Assembly (NCBI RefSeq): GCF_900107685.1
Contig: NZ_FNRQ01000002.1
Coordinates: 558,001 to 622,000, forward strand
Direction: 5' to 3'
From: Paraburkholderia sartisoli
GTDB lineage: Bacteria; Pseudomonadota; Gammaproteobacteria; Burkholderiales; Burkholderiaceae
DNA: 64,000 nucleotides
The translations under genes were made by a program, and so were the position numbers. Below the pieces are notes generated by a model. That model searched no databases and was not told the origin of the DNA. It saw only the letters and a program-made list of their open reading frames with translations. This document shows, piece by piece, positions 33,470 through 42,031 of the stretch; the first letter of the stretch is position 1; each line of letters begins with the position of its first letter.

Positions 33470-34007
33470 TTCCACGATTGCCACGAAATGCGCCCCTGGC
33501 GGGCGCTGAATGCTGTCATGGCCGGGTTCATCAACGATGGCGTCCCCGGAATGAGATGACTGATTTCCTCTGCGGCTTCGTGCAAGGCCGGTGCGTATTC
33601 GTGCAACCGGAATTCAGTCAGACGAAAAACGGATCGCGCATTGTTCGCGGGTAAGCAGATAACTAAATTGAATTTAATTCCATGTGGAATACTATTCCAT
33701 AAACGGGCGACTTTTGTCAATGTCGGCCCTGGAAATTCACCGACCCACGCGATCGAAACCGGAACAGGAAAGCCGAAGAAGAACGTCTGTTCTCAACCAG
33801 ACCCGGTGCCATTCGACATCGACCGCATTGGATCGATTGGCGAGTGAAGCGGTCTTGAAAACCGCGTACACGTCGTGGTGACGCGCGACGAAAACGTCAT
33901 CGGGCGCGCAAGTGCGTGTAAATTCGAACCCAGTGGTTTGCGACCCGCCACTGCGTCGTCGAACCGGTCGCCATCGGAGTCGGTCCTTCAGTCTGACGGG
34001 AGCCGGT
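33470..34007. other. Intergenic region between FAD dehydrogenase copy 3 and the His-rich gene
   Basis: About 540 bp without a supported gene. The stretch around 33655-33705 is strikingly AT-rich and holds the operator; the rest shows only short, uneven open frames. Confidence 0.6.
33677..33699 (-). promoter_or_regulatory. Double IclR-type operator (FAD dehydrogenase copy 3)
   Basis: TGGAATACTATTCCA (33685-33699) is a perfect match to TGGAATA-N-TATTCCA. A further ATTCCA half-site at 33677-33682 faces TGGAAT across two bases, giving three half-sites in a row. It is 215 bp from ATG 33469, so the promoter either has a long leader or lies near this site. Confidence 0.65.
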
Positions 34008-34469
34008 ATGAGCACGAAGCACAGCAAGAAAGGACATCTCGAAGCCGCCGCGTCGCATCACGAGCAGGCTGCCCGGTATCACCGCGCGGCATCGAGGCTT
34101 TTCGAGGGGGGGCATGACTTTGCCCACGCCGCACACGAGGCGCTGATCGCCCATGGCCACACGTTGCACGCGATCGATCAGGCCCACGACGCTGGCGCGC
34201 ACAGCACCAGCGCGCCGCCGCCGGTAACACCTGCCCCGACCGGCGCTGGCGCAACCAGCGAAGCCGCGGCAAAACATCACGCAGCGGCAGCGGAGCTTCA
34301 CGACCAGGCGGCGCAGCATATGCGCCACGCCGTCAAGCTCTTCGATCAGGACCGTAGCGCAGTCGGCCACGACGCCCAGCTGGCGCTCTCGCTTGCGCTG
34401 CGCGCCTTGTCCCATGGCAACGAAGCGGCCCGACTGTTCGTCAAGCTCGCTGCCGGCGAAACGTCGTAA
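34008..34469 (+). CDS. His-rich protein with two similar halves, function unknown
   Basis: A 153-residue protein with 20 His residues, almost all in Ala-rich helices. Residues about 11-55 (EAAASHHEQAARYHRAASRL, FAHAAHEALIAHGHTLHA) and about 85-145 (EAAAKHHAAAAELHDQAAQH, then ALRALSHGNEAARLF) resemble each other, separated by a Pro/Thr/Ala linker, so it looks like an internal duplication forming two helical hairpins. There is no signal peptide. The His content suggests metal binding, but there is no classical hemerythrin spacing. GGGAGCCGGT precedes ATG 34008. It ends 16 bp from the convergent NCS1 permease gene. Confidence 0.65.
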   Translation: MSTKHSKKGHLEAAASHHEQAARYHRAASRLFEGGHDFAHAAHEALIAHGHTLHAIDQAHDAGAHSTSAPPPVTPAPTGAGATSEAAAKHHAAAAELHDQAAQHMRHAVKLFDQDRSAVGHDAQLALSLALRALSHGNEAARLFVKLAAGETS

Positions 34470-34485
34470 GCGATACCGGATGAAT

Positions 34486-35937
34486 TCAAACCAGTGAGAC
34501 CGCGGTGCGCGGCCGCAGCGTCGCCATGATCAGGTACATGCCGCCGCCGATCACCACGCCGAAGAACCACCCATAGGTATTCCACCAGACCGGCAGCAGG
34601 CTGGTCAGGTTGGGCAGGAAGGTCGAAAACACGCTGCCGACCGCCGCGGAGACCAGCGCATTGACGTTCCAGCCGCCTTCGTAGCGGTACTCGCCGTGCT
34701 CCTGGTAGAGCGCCGCGACGTTGATGTTGCCCCTCGCCACCAGGTAGTAATCCACCAGGATGATCCCCAGCAACGGACCCATCGTGGCGCCGATGGCGTT
34801 GACGAAGTGCGCGGCGTTGCCTTCCCACGGCGCGAACGGATAGAGTACGAGCGCGATGGCCGCGGCGACGTAGCCGCCCTTCCTGAAGCTGATCTGTTTG
34901 GGGAACACGTTGGAGATGTCGAACGCGGCTGAAACGAAATTGGCCACCACGTTGATGCCCAGCGTGGCGACCGCGAAGGTCAGCGCCGCGATGAGGGCCA
35001 GCACCCAGCTGTCGAACCTGGCCGAGATCTGTTCCGGGTGGAGCAGCACTTCGCCGTACACCTTGAAGGCGGCGATGGTGGTGATGCCGGCGACCAGCGA
35101 GAACGCGATCAGGTTAACCGGCAGGCCCCACAGATTTCCTTTCTTCACTGCGTTGCGGTTTTTCGCGTAGCGCGAGAAGTCGCAAAAGTTCAGGTAGAGC
35201 GCCGCGAAGTAGGTTATCCAGGTCGCACCCACGGCCATCAGCGCCCAGAACGAACCTGGCTCGCCGCTGACGCCGGCGTCCCTTGTCTTGTCGAGCAGCA
35301 CGTTCATCGGAATGCCATGGGTGAACGAAAAGCCACCCGCCTTGATGCACAGGCCGATCGCGAGGATCAGCATCGCGACCCACACCGCCGGGCCGGCCCA
35401 GTCCTGGAATTTGCGCACTGTCTCCATGCCCTTCTGGATGATGAGCAGCTGCAGCGCCCAGATGATCACGTAGCAGATCACCTCCAGCCGTGAGTGGCCG
35501 AGCAGCTGTGGACCCTTGTGGAACGCCAGCATGCTTTCATTACGGACCAGCAACGCGACCAGCGCACCCGAAGCGGCTGCCGTCTGCGCGCCGTACCAGA
35601 AGCAGGCCACCACGGCGCGCACCAGCGCGGCCAGGTTGGCGCCCCACACGCCAAAGGAGGCGCGCGCCAGCACCGGATAAGGCACGCCGGTCTTTTCGCC
35701 GGCGTAGCCGATCAGGTTCATCAGCGCGAAGATCACGAGCGAGCTGAGCCCGATCGCCAGCACGAAGTTGATGAAGCTGCCGCACAGCAGGAACAGGCTG
35801 GCGGCGAGGTAATAGCCCCAGAGGCTGTGTACGTCCGAGGTCCAGACGTTGAAGATGCTGAAGGCGCCCCAGTTGCGCTTCCTGGAAGGGGCGAGATCGT
35901 CGTTGTAAAGATCGGGGGAAGGATTGCGGATTTCCAT
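34486..35937 (-). CDS. NCS1-family nucleobase/hydantoin-type permease
   Basis: A 483-residue inner-membrane protein with about 12 helices. Family signs are the N-terminal SRKRNWGAFSIFNVWTSDVH, LIGYAGEKTGVPYPVLARAS and GVWGANLAALVRA in the first third, and GPLLGIILVDYYLVARGNIN near residue 390-410. NCS1 transporters import cytosine, uracil, allantoin, hydantoin or thiamine-like compounds with a cation. The exact substrate is not visible. The purine catabolic genes in this window are 8 kb away, so a link is only possible. GGAGATGACAG lies just before ATG 35937 on the minus strand. Confidence 0.92.
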   Translation of the reverse strand: MEIRNPSPDLYNDDLAPSRKRNWGAFSIFNVWTSDVHSLWGYYLAASLFLLCGSFINFVLAIGLSSLVIFALMNLIGYAGEKTGVPYPVLARASFGVWGANLAALVRAVVACFWYGAQTAAASGALVALLVRNESMLAFHKGPQLLGHSRLEVICYVIIWALQLLIIQKGMETVRKFQDWAGPAVWVAMLILAIGLCIKAGGFSFTHGIPMNVLLDKTRDAGVSGEPGSFWALMAVGATWITYFAALYLNFCDFSRYAKNRNAVKKGNLWGLPVNLIAFSLVAGITTIAAFKVYGEVLLHPEQISARFDSWVLALIAALTFAVATLGINVVANFVSAAFDISNVFPKQISFRKGGYVAAAIALVLYPFAPWEGNAAHFVNAIGATMGPLLGIILVDYYLVARGNINVAALYQEHGEYRYEGGWNVNALVSAAVGSVFSTFLPNLTSLLPVWWNTYGWFFGVVIGGGMYLIMATLRPRTAVSLV

Positions 35938-36337
35938 CTGTCATCTCCTGTGAGTTCGTGGAACTGAGGAAACACCGCCGGACACGCCTGGGTGGAAATG
36001 CTCCCGCGCCTGAAGCCAGTTGCCGTGTCGATTCGCATGGGTAAACCCTGACCGGGCAGCCGCCATTTCCACGCATGATGGGCGCCATCGCAAGTTCGTC
36101 GTTGTGGTCCACGTGAGCATCGTATGAAGCTATTATTGGCCGGTAAAGAGCGAAACAAAGCCGCTACGCGACTGGATGGTGTTTCGCGGCGCAAGAGTCC
36201 CGCGTCCCGTCGAATTCAAGGTTTGGCGAGAGCTGTGTTGTCGCGGTTTCGGCGAGAGCGAATGGCCAACCGCGCCGCACGGATCGCCAATGCGGGCAAC
36301 ACGGTCAGCCAGCGACATGACTTGAGGAGCCAGGCCA
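35938..36337. other. Intergenic region between NCS1 permease and NnrU genes
   Basis: 400 bp between two divergent genes. I see no supported coding frame, repeat or recognisable operator. It must carry both promoters. Confidence 0.5.
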
Positions 36338-37030
36338 ATGGGAAGCACCAGCGCAGTTGCAGCGGCGGCAGTCGCCTTCGTGGGCAGCCACTTTGTCCTG
36401 TCCCATCCGCTGCGCAGCCGCCTCGTCCGTGCGATTGGCGAAGCGGGATTCCAGGGCGTCTATTCGCTGGTGGCGATCGTGACGTTCGGCTGGCTGGTCG
36501 TGGCCTACCGGAGCGCGCCCCTGACGGCGCCGCTGTGGCCGGCCGGAAACGCGCTTTGGGCGGTCGCGTCCGTGGTGATGCTGATCGCGTCGATCCTTCT
36601 GATGGGTTCCCTGATCCGCAACCCGGCGCTTCCCACCGGCGGCCGGCCCGGCGCGTTCCCGGAAGCGGCGCGCGGCGTGTACGCGGTGACGCGCCATCCG
36701 ATGATGTGGTCGTTCGCACTTTGGGGGCTGTGCCACATCGCAGTGTTTCCGGTGACGAAGAACATCATCGTCGCGGTGGCTATCGTCGTTCTCGCGCTCG
36801 TCGGCGCCGCGTTGCAGGACCGGAAGAAGGAACAGCTCCAGCCCGATCTCTGGCCCGCGTGGGAGTCGAAGACGAGCTACCTGCCGTTCGCGGCAATCGC
36901 CGCTGGCCGTGCGCGGCTGGGCGGATTCGGCCTGCACGCGCTGGTGGGCGGCCTCGTCGTCTGGCTCGTGGCGACCTGGGCCCATGCCCCACTCTCCGGG
37001 TGGGCCGCGGGCATCTGGCGCTGGCTGTAG
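36338..37030 (+). CDS. NnrU-family membrane protein
   Basis: A 230-residue protein with about six hydrophobic helices. NnrU family signs are AFVGSHFVLSHPLRSRLVR at the N-terminus, GFQGVYSLVAIVTFGWLVV near residue 38-56, GVYAVTRHPMMWSFALWGL near residue 112-130, and HALVGGLVVW near the C-terminus. NnrU was named for a gene required for nitrite/NO metabolism in Rhodobacter, and is related to isoprenylcysteine methyltransferase-like membrane proteins; its reaction is unknown. It lies 27 kb from the norB island. The start is ATG 36338 (MGSTSAV), with GAGGAGCCAGG upstream. Confidence 0.88.
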   Translation: MGSTSAVAAAAVAFVGSHFVLSHPLRSRLVRAIGEAGFQGVYSLVAIVTFGWLVVAYRSAPLTAPLWPAGNALWAVASVVMLIASILLMGSLIRNPALPTGGRPGAFPEAARGVYAVTRHPMMWSFALWGLCHIAVFPVTKNIIVAVAIVVLALVGAALQDRKKEQLQPDLWPAWESKTSYLPFAAIAAGRARLGGFGLHALVGGLVVWLVATWAHAPLSGWAAGIWRWL

Positions 37031-37417
37031 CGTCTGATAGTCGCCTCGCACCCTGACTGCGGTCGTTCAACCGGTTCCAGCGAGTGCCTGCTGCTGGCCG
37101 AACTGTCTGACGTTATCCGCCTTCTGTTGCGGATCGACATGCACCATCCTGTCCCATAGAAGCCCCGGATACGCAGGTCTCGCAACCTGGGCACGCATTG
37201 CGCGCATCAACCGCTGAATCCTGACACCCGGCACTTTCGTGATGCGGATCCGGCCGGCATTCCGTCGAAGACACACGTGCCGTACGCAAGCTCGCCGGTT
37301 TTGCGACAATAGCGGATTGTCGACGCCGCCCGTTCGCGGGCATCCACCCGGTATTTCGCCCTCGCGGCGATCCGCCTTTTTTTCAGATCACCCACGGTCA
37401 GCGAAGCCACGACCTCG
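37031..37417. other. Intergenic region with a possible gene remnant
   Basis: 387 bp. On the minus strand at about 37067-37240 a frame reads AQVARPAYPGLLWDRMVHVD and then QKADNVRQFGQQQALAG, which looks more protein-like than its surroundings, but the frame is short and upstream of it is not. It may be the 3' end of a decayed gene. I see no other feature except the promoter region of the gene at 37418. Confidence 0.3.
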
Positions 37418-38206
37418 ATGTCACTACCTCATATCACCCTGCTGTATTCGTTGTCGGGCCTCGGCGTCGGCTTTCTGGTCGGGCTGACGGGCGTCGGCGG
37501 CGGCTCCCTGATGACGCCGATCCTCGTGCTGCTGTTCGGGGTTCATCCGGCAACCGCCGTCGGCACCGACCTGCTGTACGCCGCCGCGACCAAGGCGACC
37601 GGCACGCTCGTTCACGGCCTGAAGGGTTCGATCGAATGGCGCGTGACGCTGCGGCTCGCCGTCGGCAGCGTGCCCGCCGCGACCGTGACGCTGATCCTGC
37701 TGCATCGCTACGGCATGGACAGCCACCACACCAGCACGCTGATCCAGGTCGTGCTCGGCGTGGCACTGCTGATTACCGCGGTGGCGCTCGTGTTCCGCCC
37801 GCAGCTCGCACGCCTCGCCGCGCGCCGCGAGCGACCCGAGGCGCCGCTGCGCACGTTCTGGCTGACGGTGCTGACGGGCGCCATCCTCGGCACGCTGGTC
37901 TCGCTGACGTCGGTGGGCGCCGGTGCGATCGGCGTAACCGTGCTGTTGCTGCTGTATCCGGCGCTGCCGACCAACCGCATCGTCGGCTCGGACATCGCGC
38001 ACGCGGTGCCGCTCACGCTCCTCGCGGGCGCGGGACACTGGCTGCTGGGATCGATCGACTGGTCGCTGCTGGCGTCGCTGCTGGTGGGGTCGCTGCCGGG
38101 CATCGCGATCGGCAGTTATCTGTCGTCGCGCGCGCCCGATGCGCTGCTGCGCAACCTGCTGGCCGCCACGCTGACGTTCGTCGGCGCGAAACTGGTGATG
38201 AGCTGA
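37418..38206 (+). CDS. TauE/SafE-family sulfite/anion exporter
   Basis: A 262-residue membrane protein with about eight helices. The family repeat appears twice: SGLGVGFLVGLTGVGGGSLM, PATAVGTDLLYAAATKATGT in the first half, and LGTLVSLTSVGAGAIGVTVL, RIVGSDIAHAVPLTLLAGAG in the second half. TauE/SafE proteins export sulfite, sulfoacetate or other anions. No sulfur-metabolism gene is adjacent, so the substrate is open. ATG 37418 is the family-like start. Confidence 0.9.
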   Translation: MSLPHITLLYSLSGLGVGFLVGLTGVGGGSLMTPILVLLFGVHPATAVGTDLLYAAATKATGTLVHGLKGSIEWRVTLRLAVGSVPAATVTLILLHRYGMDSHHTSTLIQVVLGVALLITAVALVFRPQLARLAARRERPEAPLRTFWLTVLTGAILGTLVSLTSVGAGAIGVTVLLLLYPALPTNRIVGSDIAHAVPLTLLAGAGHWLLGSIDWSLLASLLVGSLPGIAIGSYLSSRAPDALLRNLLAATLTFVGAKLVMS

Positions 38207-38252
38207 ACGGAACGCCGGGCGCGTGGCGCTCGGGCTGGCCTGGCGCGAATCG

Positions 38253-38501
38253 CTATTTGAAGAACCGGCAGGTCAGGTCGACCTCGAATTCCTTCACCCA
38301 CTGGCCGACGCTGTCCGCGTGATACGACTGCGCACGGCCGCCATAGCGCCGCACGGTCACGAAGCGGCCATGCGCGCCGCTCGTGTCGTCGACAAAGTTC
38401 GTGATCTCGAACTGGCGCGTCGAAAAACCATACCGCTCGCACGCGAGTTCGAACGCCGCCTGTTCGCCGGTCGGCAGGTCGATGTCGTCCTGATGTGCCA
38501 T
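38253..38501 (-). CDS. Small hypothetical protein
   Basis: An 82-residue protein starting MAHQDDIDLPTGEQAAFELA, with FSTRQFEITNFVDDTSG, a basic RRYGGRAQSYHADS and an aromatic end CRFFK. I recognise no family. ATG 38501 has AGAGGCGAC upstream on the minus strand. It is convergent with the TauE-like gene. It has no signal peptide or membrane helix. Confidence 0.6.
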   Translation of the reverse strand: MAHQDDIDLPTGEQAAFELACERYGFSTRQFEITNFVDDTSGAHGRFVTVRRYGGRAQSYHADSVGQWVKEFEVDLTCRFFK

Positions 38502-38604
38502 GTCGCCTCTCCGCAAGCCCGTTCCCACAGTATGCGCCGCAAAAAAGACATTCTGTTGTCAGGCACACGGAGTCGCTCAGGCGACACGGCACAACGCCAT
38601 CCGC

Positions 38605-38952
38605 TTACTGTTTGCGCACCGTCAGCTTGTTGCTGACCGACGTCACGCCGGCAACGCCCTTCGCCACCGTACCCGCCTTCTCGATCTGGCTCGCATCCGG
38701 CACCGCGCCGGTCAGCGTCACCGCGCCGCTGCGCGCGCGCACGGCGATGTTCGACACATCGACGGAGCTTTTGGCGAGCGCCTTGCGCACGGCGAGGCCC
38801 AGCGAGCGGTTCACCTTTTTCGTGGATTGCGCGGACGGCGCGGCCATCGTGCCGCTTGCCGCCATCGCGTCACTCGATTGAGCGTATGCGTTGCACGCCA
38901 CCACGACGCACACGACACCACCCAGCGCCTTCAGAAAATCGACCGGTTTCAT
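38605..38952 (-). CDS. BON-domain periplasmic protein
   Basis: A 115-residue protein with an N-terminal signal peptide (FLKALGGVVCVVVACNAYAQ, cleavage near residue 25) and a single BON domain: SLGLAVRKALAKSSVDVSNI, VRARSGAVTLTGAVPDASQI, AGVTSVSNKLTV. BON domains bind phospholipid or periplasmic surfaces; OsmY-type relatives act in osmotic and envelope stress. This one has one BON domain, while OsmY has two. AGGAGAAGTC before ATG 38952 is a good ribosome-binding site. Confidence 0.85.
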   Translation of the reverse strand: MKPVDFLKALGGVVCVVVACNAYAQSSDAMAASGTMAAPSAQSTKKVNRSLGLAVRKALAKSSVDVSNIAVRARSGAVTLTGAVPDASQIEKAGTVAKGVAGVTSVSNKLTVRKQ

Positions 38953-39496
38953 GACTTCTCCTTTTTACTTCGGTTAGACCGCATCTATCCGCGGCTTCGT
39001 TACGACTACGCGCGGCCCGGTCGCGCGGCGTCACGGGACGCGGCAGACGACGGCCGACCTTGGCTTCGACACGCAGTGCGAGAGGCAGGAGAGGAGGTGG
39101 CGACGCGACCCGGCAGACGACGCGTCGACCAGCCCGCTGCGGCATGACACGCGCTCCCGGTTCTCTTCTGAACGGCCGGATGGCGCGACGCACGCGTTGA
39201 TGTGCAGCGGCGAAGCACAATTTAATCTAGCCGCGCCAGAAGCGCAAAGGGTTTTAGCGCGGGGCCTGTCGCGTTTGTGCCGCGCGTGTGGCGTGCCATG
39301 TACCGTTCGCGTCCGGGTCGCGTTCCGGCCGCGTACGGTTCACGATTTGTTACGCGTTTGTCCGGCGTCCGGGCCGCCCCGACTGTGGTCGGGCCGTCAA
39401 TCTCATGTACCATCGGCGCGAGCACGCGCCGCCTCCCTGCTGGCATTGTCCGGCGTGTTTATTCACTGTCCGTCTGCCCTGCTGCCCCGTCGACCG
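38953..39496. other. Intergenic region between BON and TAXI genes
   Basis: 544 bp, GC-rich with several short frames in both directions, none convincing. It contains the divergent promoters of the two genes. I see no repeat or operator that I can name. Confidence 0.5.
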
Positions 39497-40981
39497 ATGA
39501 AGTTTTCCAGAGGCCGTACCGGCCCCACCAACCGGACCAGCCGCAAGCCACCCCGCCTCGTTGCCCGCTTCGTCGCGATCTCGTGGCGCGACCTGGCCGT
39601 CACGTTCGGCCCGATCCTGCTGATCAGCGCCGCCGCGATCTACCTTGCCGTGCGCCTGATCCAGCCCGCGCCGCCCAATACGCTCACCATCAGCGCCGGC
39701 CCCGAAGGCAGTTCGTTCTGGAACGCCGCGCAGAAGTACAAGGCGATCCTCGCGCGCAACCGCATCACGCTGAACGTGCTTCCGTCGGAAGGCGCGCTCG
39801 ACAACCTCAAGCGCCTGTCCGATCCGGACTCGAAGGTCGATGTCGGCTTCGTGCAGGACGGCATCGCGCCGCCTGCGTCGATCAACGGCCTGATGTCGCT
39901 TGGCAGCGTCGCGTACGTGCCCGTCGCGATCTTCTATCACGGGCCGTTCGCGCAGCGGCTCTCGGAATTCAAGGGGCTGCGGATCGCCGTCGGCGCGGAG
40001 GGCAGCGGCACGCGCGAACTCGCGCTCGCGCTGCTGAAGGCGAACGGCATCGTGCCGGGCGGCACGACCAAACTGCTCGCACTGTCCGGCGACGACGCGG
40101 CGCAGGCGCTGATCGACGGCAAGGTCGACGCCGCGTTTCTCACCGGCGACTCCGCGCAGCCGCCGACGATGGCAAAACTGACCCGCACGCCCAACGTGCG
40201 GTTCTTCGACTTCACGCAAACGGATGCCTACACGCGGCGCTTTCCGTATCTGACGGCGATCACCTTCCCGATGGGCTCGTTCGATCTCGGCCGCAACCTG
40301 CCGGTGCTCGATATCCATACGGTCGCGCCGACCACCGAACTCGTCGCGCGTGATTCGCTGCATCCGGCGCTCTCGGACCTGCTGATCGAAGCCGCACGCG
40401 AAGTGCATGGCAAGGCGAATATCATGCAACGCGCCGGCGAATTTCCGGCGCCGCGCGCGCACGACTTCCCGATCAGCGACGACGCCGCGCGCTACTACAA
40501 GTCGGGCAAGAGCTTTCTGTACCGCTCGCTGCCGTTCTGGCTCGCGAGCCTCGCCGACCGGCTGATCGTGCTGCTGGTGCCGATCATCGTCGTGCTGATT
40601 CCGGGTCTGCGGCTGGTGCCTTCGCTGTACGCGTGGCGTGTGAAGTCGCGCATCTACCGCTGGTACGGCACGCTGATCGCGATCGAACGCGAATCGATGG
40701 GCGAAACGTCGCCAAAGGACAAAGGAGCATTGATCGCGCGGCTCGACGCGATCGAAGACGCCGTGAACGGTCTCAAGATGCCGCTCGCCTACGCGGACCA
40801 GTTCTACGTGCTGCGCGAGCATATTGGCTTCGTGCGCAGCCGTCTCGGGCATCAGCACGAGACGGCCGCCGGGGAGCCCGCCGAAGAGCCCGCCGCCGCC
40901 GCGCACGACGCCAGTCGCGACGATACGCACGACGACGATCCCGCCGCACCGCCACCCTCCGCGCCGACGCAGGCCACATGA
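39497..40981 (+). CDS. Membrane-anchored TAXI-type solute-binding protein
   Basis: A 494-residue protein. A transmembrane helix (FGPILLISAAAIYLAVRLI) lies near residue 35-55, not a cleavable signal. The TAXI binding domain follows: NTLTISAGPEGSSFWNAAQK, RIAVGAEGSGTRELA, KVDAAFLTGDSAQPPTM. Near residue 355-375 a second membrane helix (RLIVLLVPIIVVLIPG) is followed by a cytosolic helical part rich in Ala and acidic residues. TAXI proteins usually feed TRAP transporters; no DctM/DctQ-like gene is nearby, so this two-anchor form may be a sensor or an orphan binder. ATG 39497 was chosen because the upstream frame has no family similarity. Confidence 0.82.
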   Translation: MKFSRGRTGPTNRTSRKPPRLVARFVAISWRDLAVTFGPILLISAAAIYLAVRLIQPAPPNTLTISAGPEGSSFWNAAQKYKAILARNRITLNVLPSEGALDNLKRLSDPDSKVDVGFVQDGIAPPASINGLMSLGSVAYVPVAIFYHGPFAQRLSEFKGLRIAVGAEGSGTRELALALLKANGIVPGGTTKLLALSGDDAAQALIDGKVDAAFLTGDSAQPPTMAKLTRTPNVRFFDFTQTDAYTRRFPYLTAITFPMGSFDLGRNLPVLDIHTVAPTTELVARDSLHPALSDLLIEAAREVHGKANIMQRAGEFPAPRAHDFPISDDAARYYKSGKSFLYRSLPFWLASLADRLIVLLVPIIVVLIPGLRLVPSLYAWRVKSRIYRWYGTLIAIERESMGETSPKDKGALIARLDAIEDAVNGLKMPLAYADQFYVLREHIGFVRSRLGHQHETAAGEPAEEPAAAAHDASRDDTHDDDPAAPPPSAPTQAT

Positions 40982-41166
40982 CCGCACGACCGCACGACCG
41001 GGATGTCGGCCCGCCACGGCACACGGAAACCCGCCCGGGAACCGCACTTTCAGTGACCGCTGAACAACCATCGACGCATGCAGGCTGCAGCCGCGGCCGC
41101 CTTTGCGTAAGATCAAGACAAAATCGCCGGGCGCGCGGGATCGGCGCCTGAATCCGGGAGACATCC

Positions 41167-41814
41167 ATGACTCATGCCATCGACGCCACGCAGCCGCTGT
41201 GGTTTTACGACTTTGTCTCGCCGTTCACCTATCTCCTGCTCGAACAGCACGATAAATGGCCGGACCTGCCGTTCGTGCTGACACCTGTTTCGCTGCTCGA
41301 CCTGTACCGGCACTGGGGACAGCACTCGCCCGCGATCGTGCCGGAAAAGCGCACGTTCATCTACCGGCATGCGCTTTTCAGGGCCGAGCAGCTGGGCATT
41401 ACGTTCCGGATGCCGCCCGCGCATCCGTTCGACCCGACGAAGGCGCTGCTTCTCGCGACGGCCGCGGAGGCCGATTTTGTCTGCGTACGGGAAATGTTCC
41501 GCTTCATCTGGCGCGAGGGTCGCGACCCGTCCACCGAGGAGGGCTTCGCCGCGCTGTGCGAGCGCATCGGGCTGCCGGACGGCCCGGCGATGATCGAGCG
41601 CGAGGCCACGCAGGAACAGTTGCGCCGCAATACGGCCGAAGCGACGAAGCTCGGCGTGTTCGGCGTTCCCACCTTCTGGATGAACAAGCAGCTGTTCTGG
41701 GGCGAAGACGCGCTGCCGATGCTGCTGTACTGCGCGCGCACGCCGAACTGGCTGGATTCGAAGGAAGTGAAACGGATCAGCTCGCTCCCGTCGGGGTTAA
41801 AGCAGATCATCTGA
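41167..41814 (+). CDS. 2-hydroxychromene-2-carboxylate isomerase-like (DsbA family)
   Basis: A 215-residue thioredoxin-fold protein of the NahD/kappa-GST group. The active-site region is WFYDFVSPFTYLLLEQ, with Ser-Pro in place of the Cys of DsbA, and the C-terminal substrate loop is FGVPTFWMNKQLFWGEDAL. NahD isomerises 2-hydroxychromene-2-carboxylate with glutathione in naphthalene catabolism; many family members have other, unknown roles. No naphthalene genes are near. Next to it is a divergent region and a LysR gene in the same direction 217 bp later. GGGAGACATCC precedes ATG 41167. Confidence 0.82.
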   Translation: MTHAIDATQPLWFYDFVSPFTYLLLEQHDKWPDLPFVLTPVSLLDLYRHWGQHSPAIVPEKRTFIYRHALFRAEQLGITFRMPPAHPFDPTKALLLATAAEADFVCVREMFRFIWREGRDPSTEEGFAALCERIGLPDGPAMIEREATQEQLRRNTAEATKLGVFGVPTFWMNKQLFWGEDALPMLLYCARTPNWLDSKEVKRISSLPSGLKQII

Positions 41815-42031
41815 GACGGGAACCGCGCGCCGCCGGGTGCCGCCGGGTGTCGTGATGCCGGCCATACCGCGCGCGCTATGGCCGGCGCGCCGCAAAGGAC
41901 TAAGGTTATGGACTACGCAAGGTAGCCGGCGCGGTCCTGCCGCAGCGGGTTGCCCGGCGAATCCCTGCAACCGCCGTGTCGGACCTGTCGTACCGACACG
42001 GCCTGATACGGCCTGATACGTCTGCCCGCGC

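Noticed and set aside
39350..41164. 604-residue open frame on the minus strand
   Set aside because: Antisense to the TAXI protein gene; Arg-rich with no recognisable domain.
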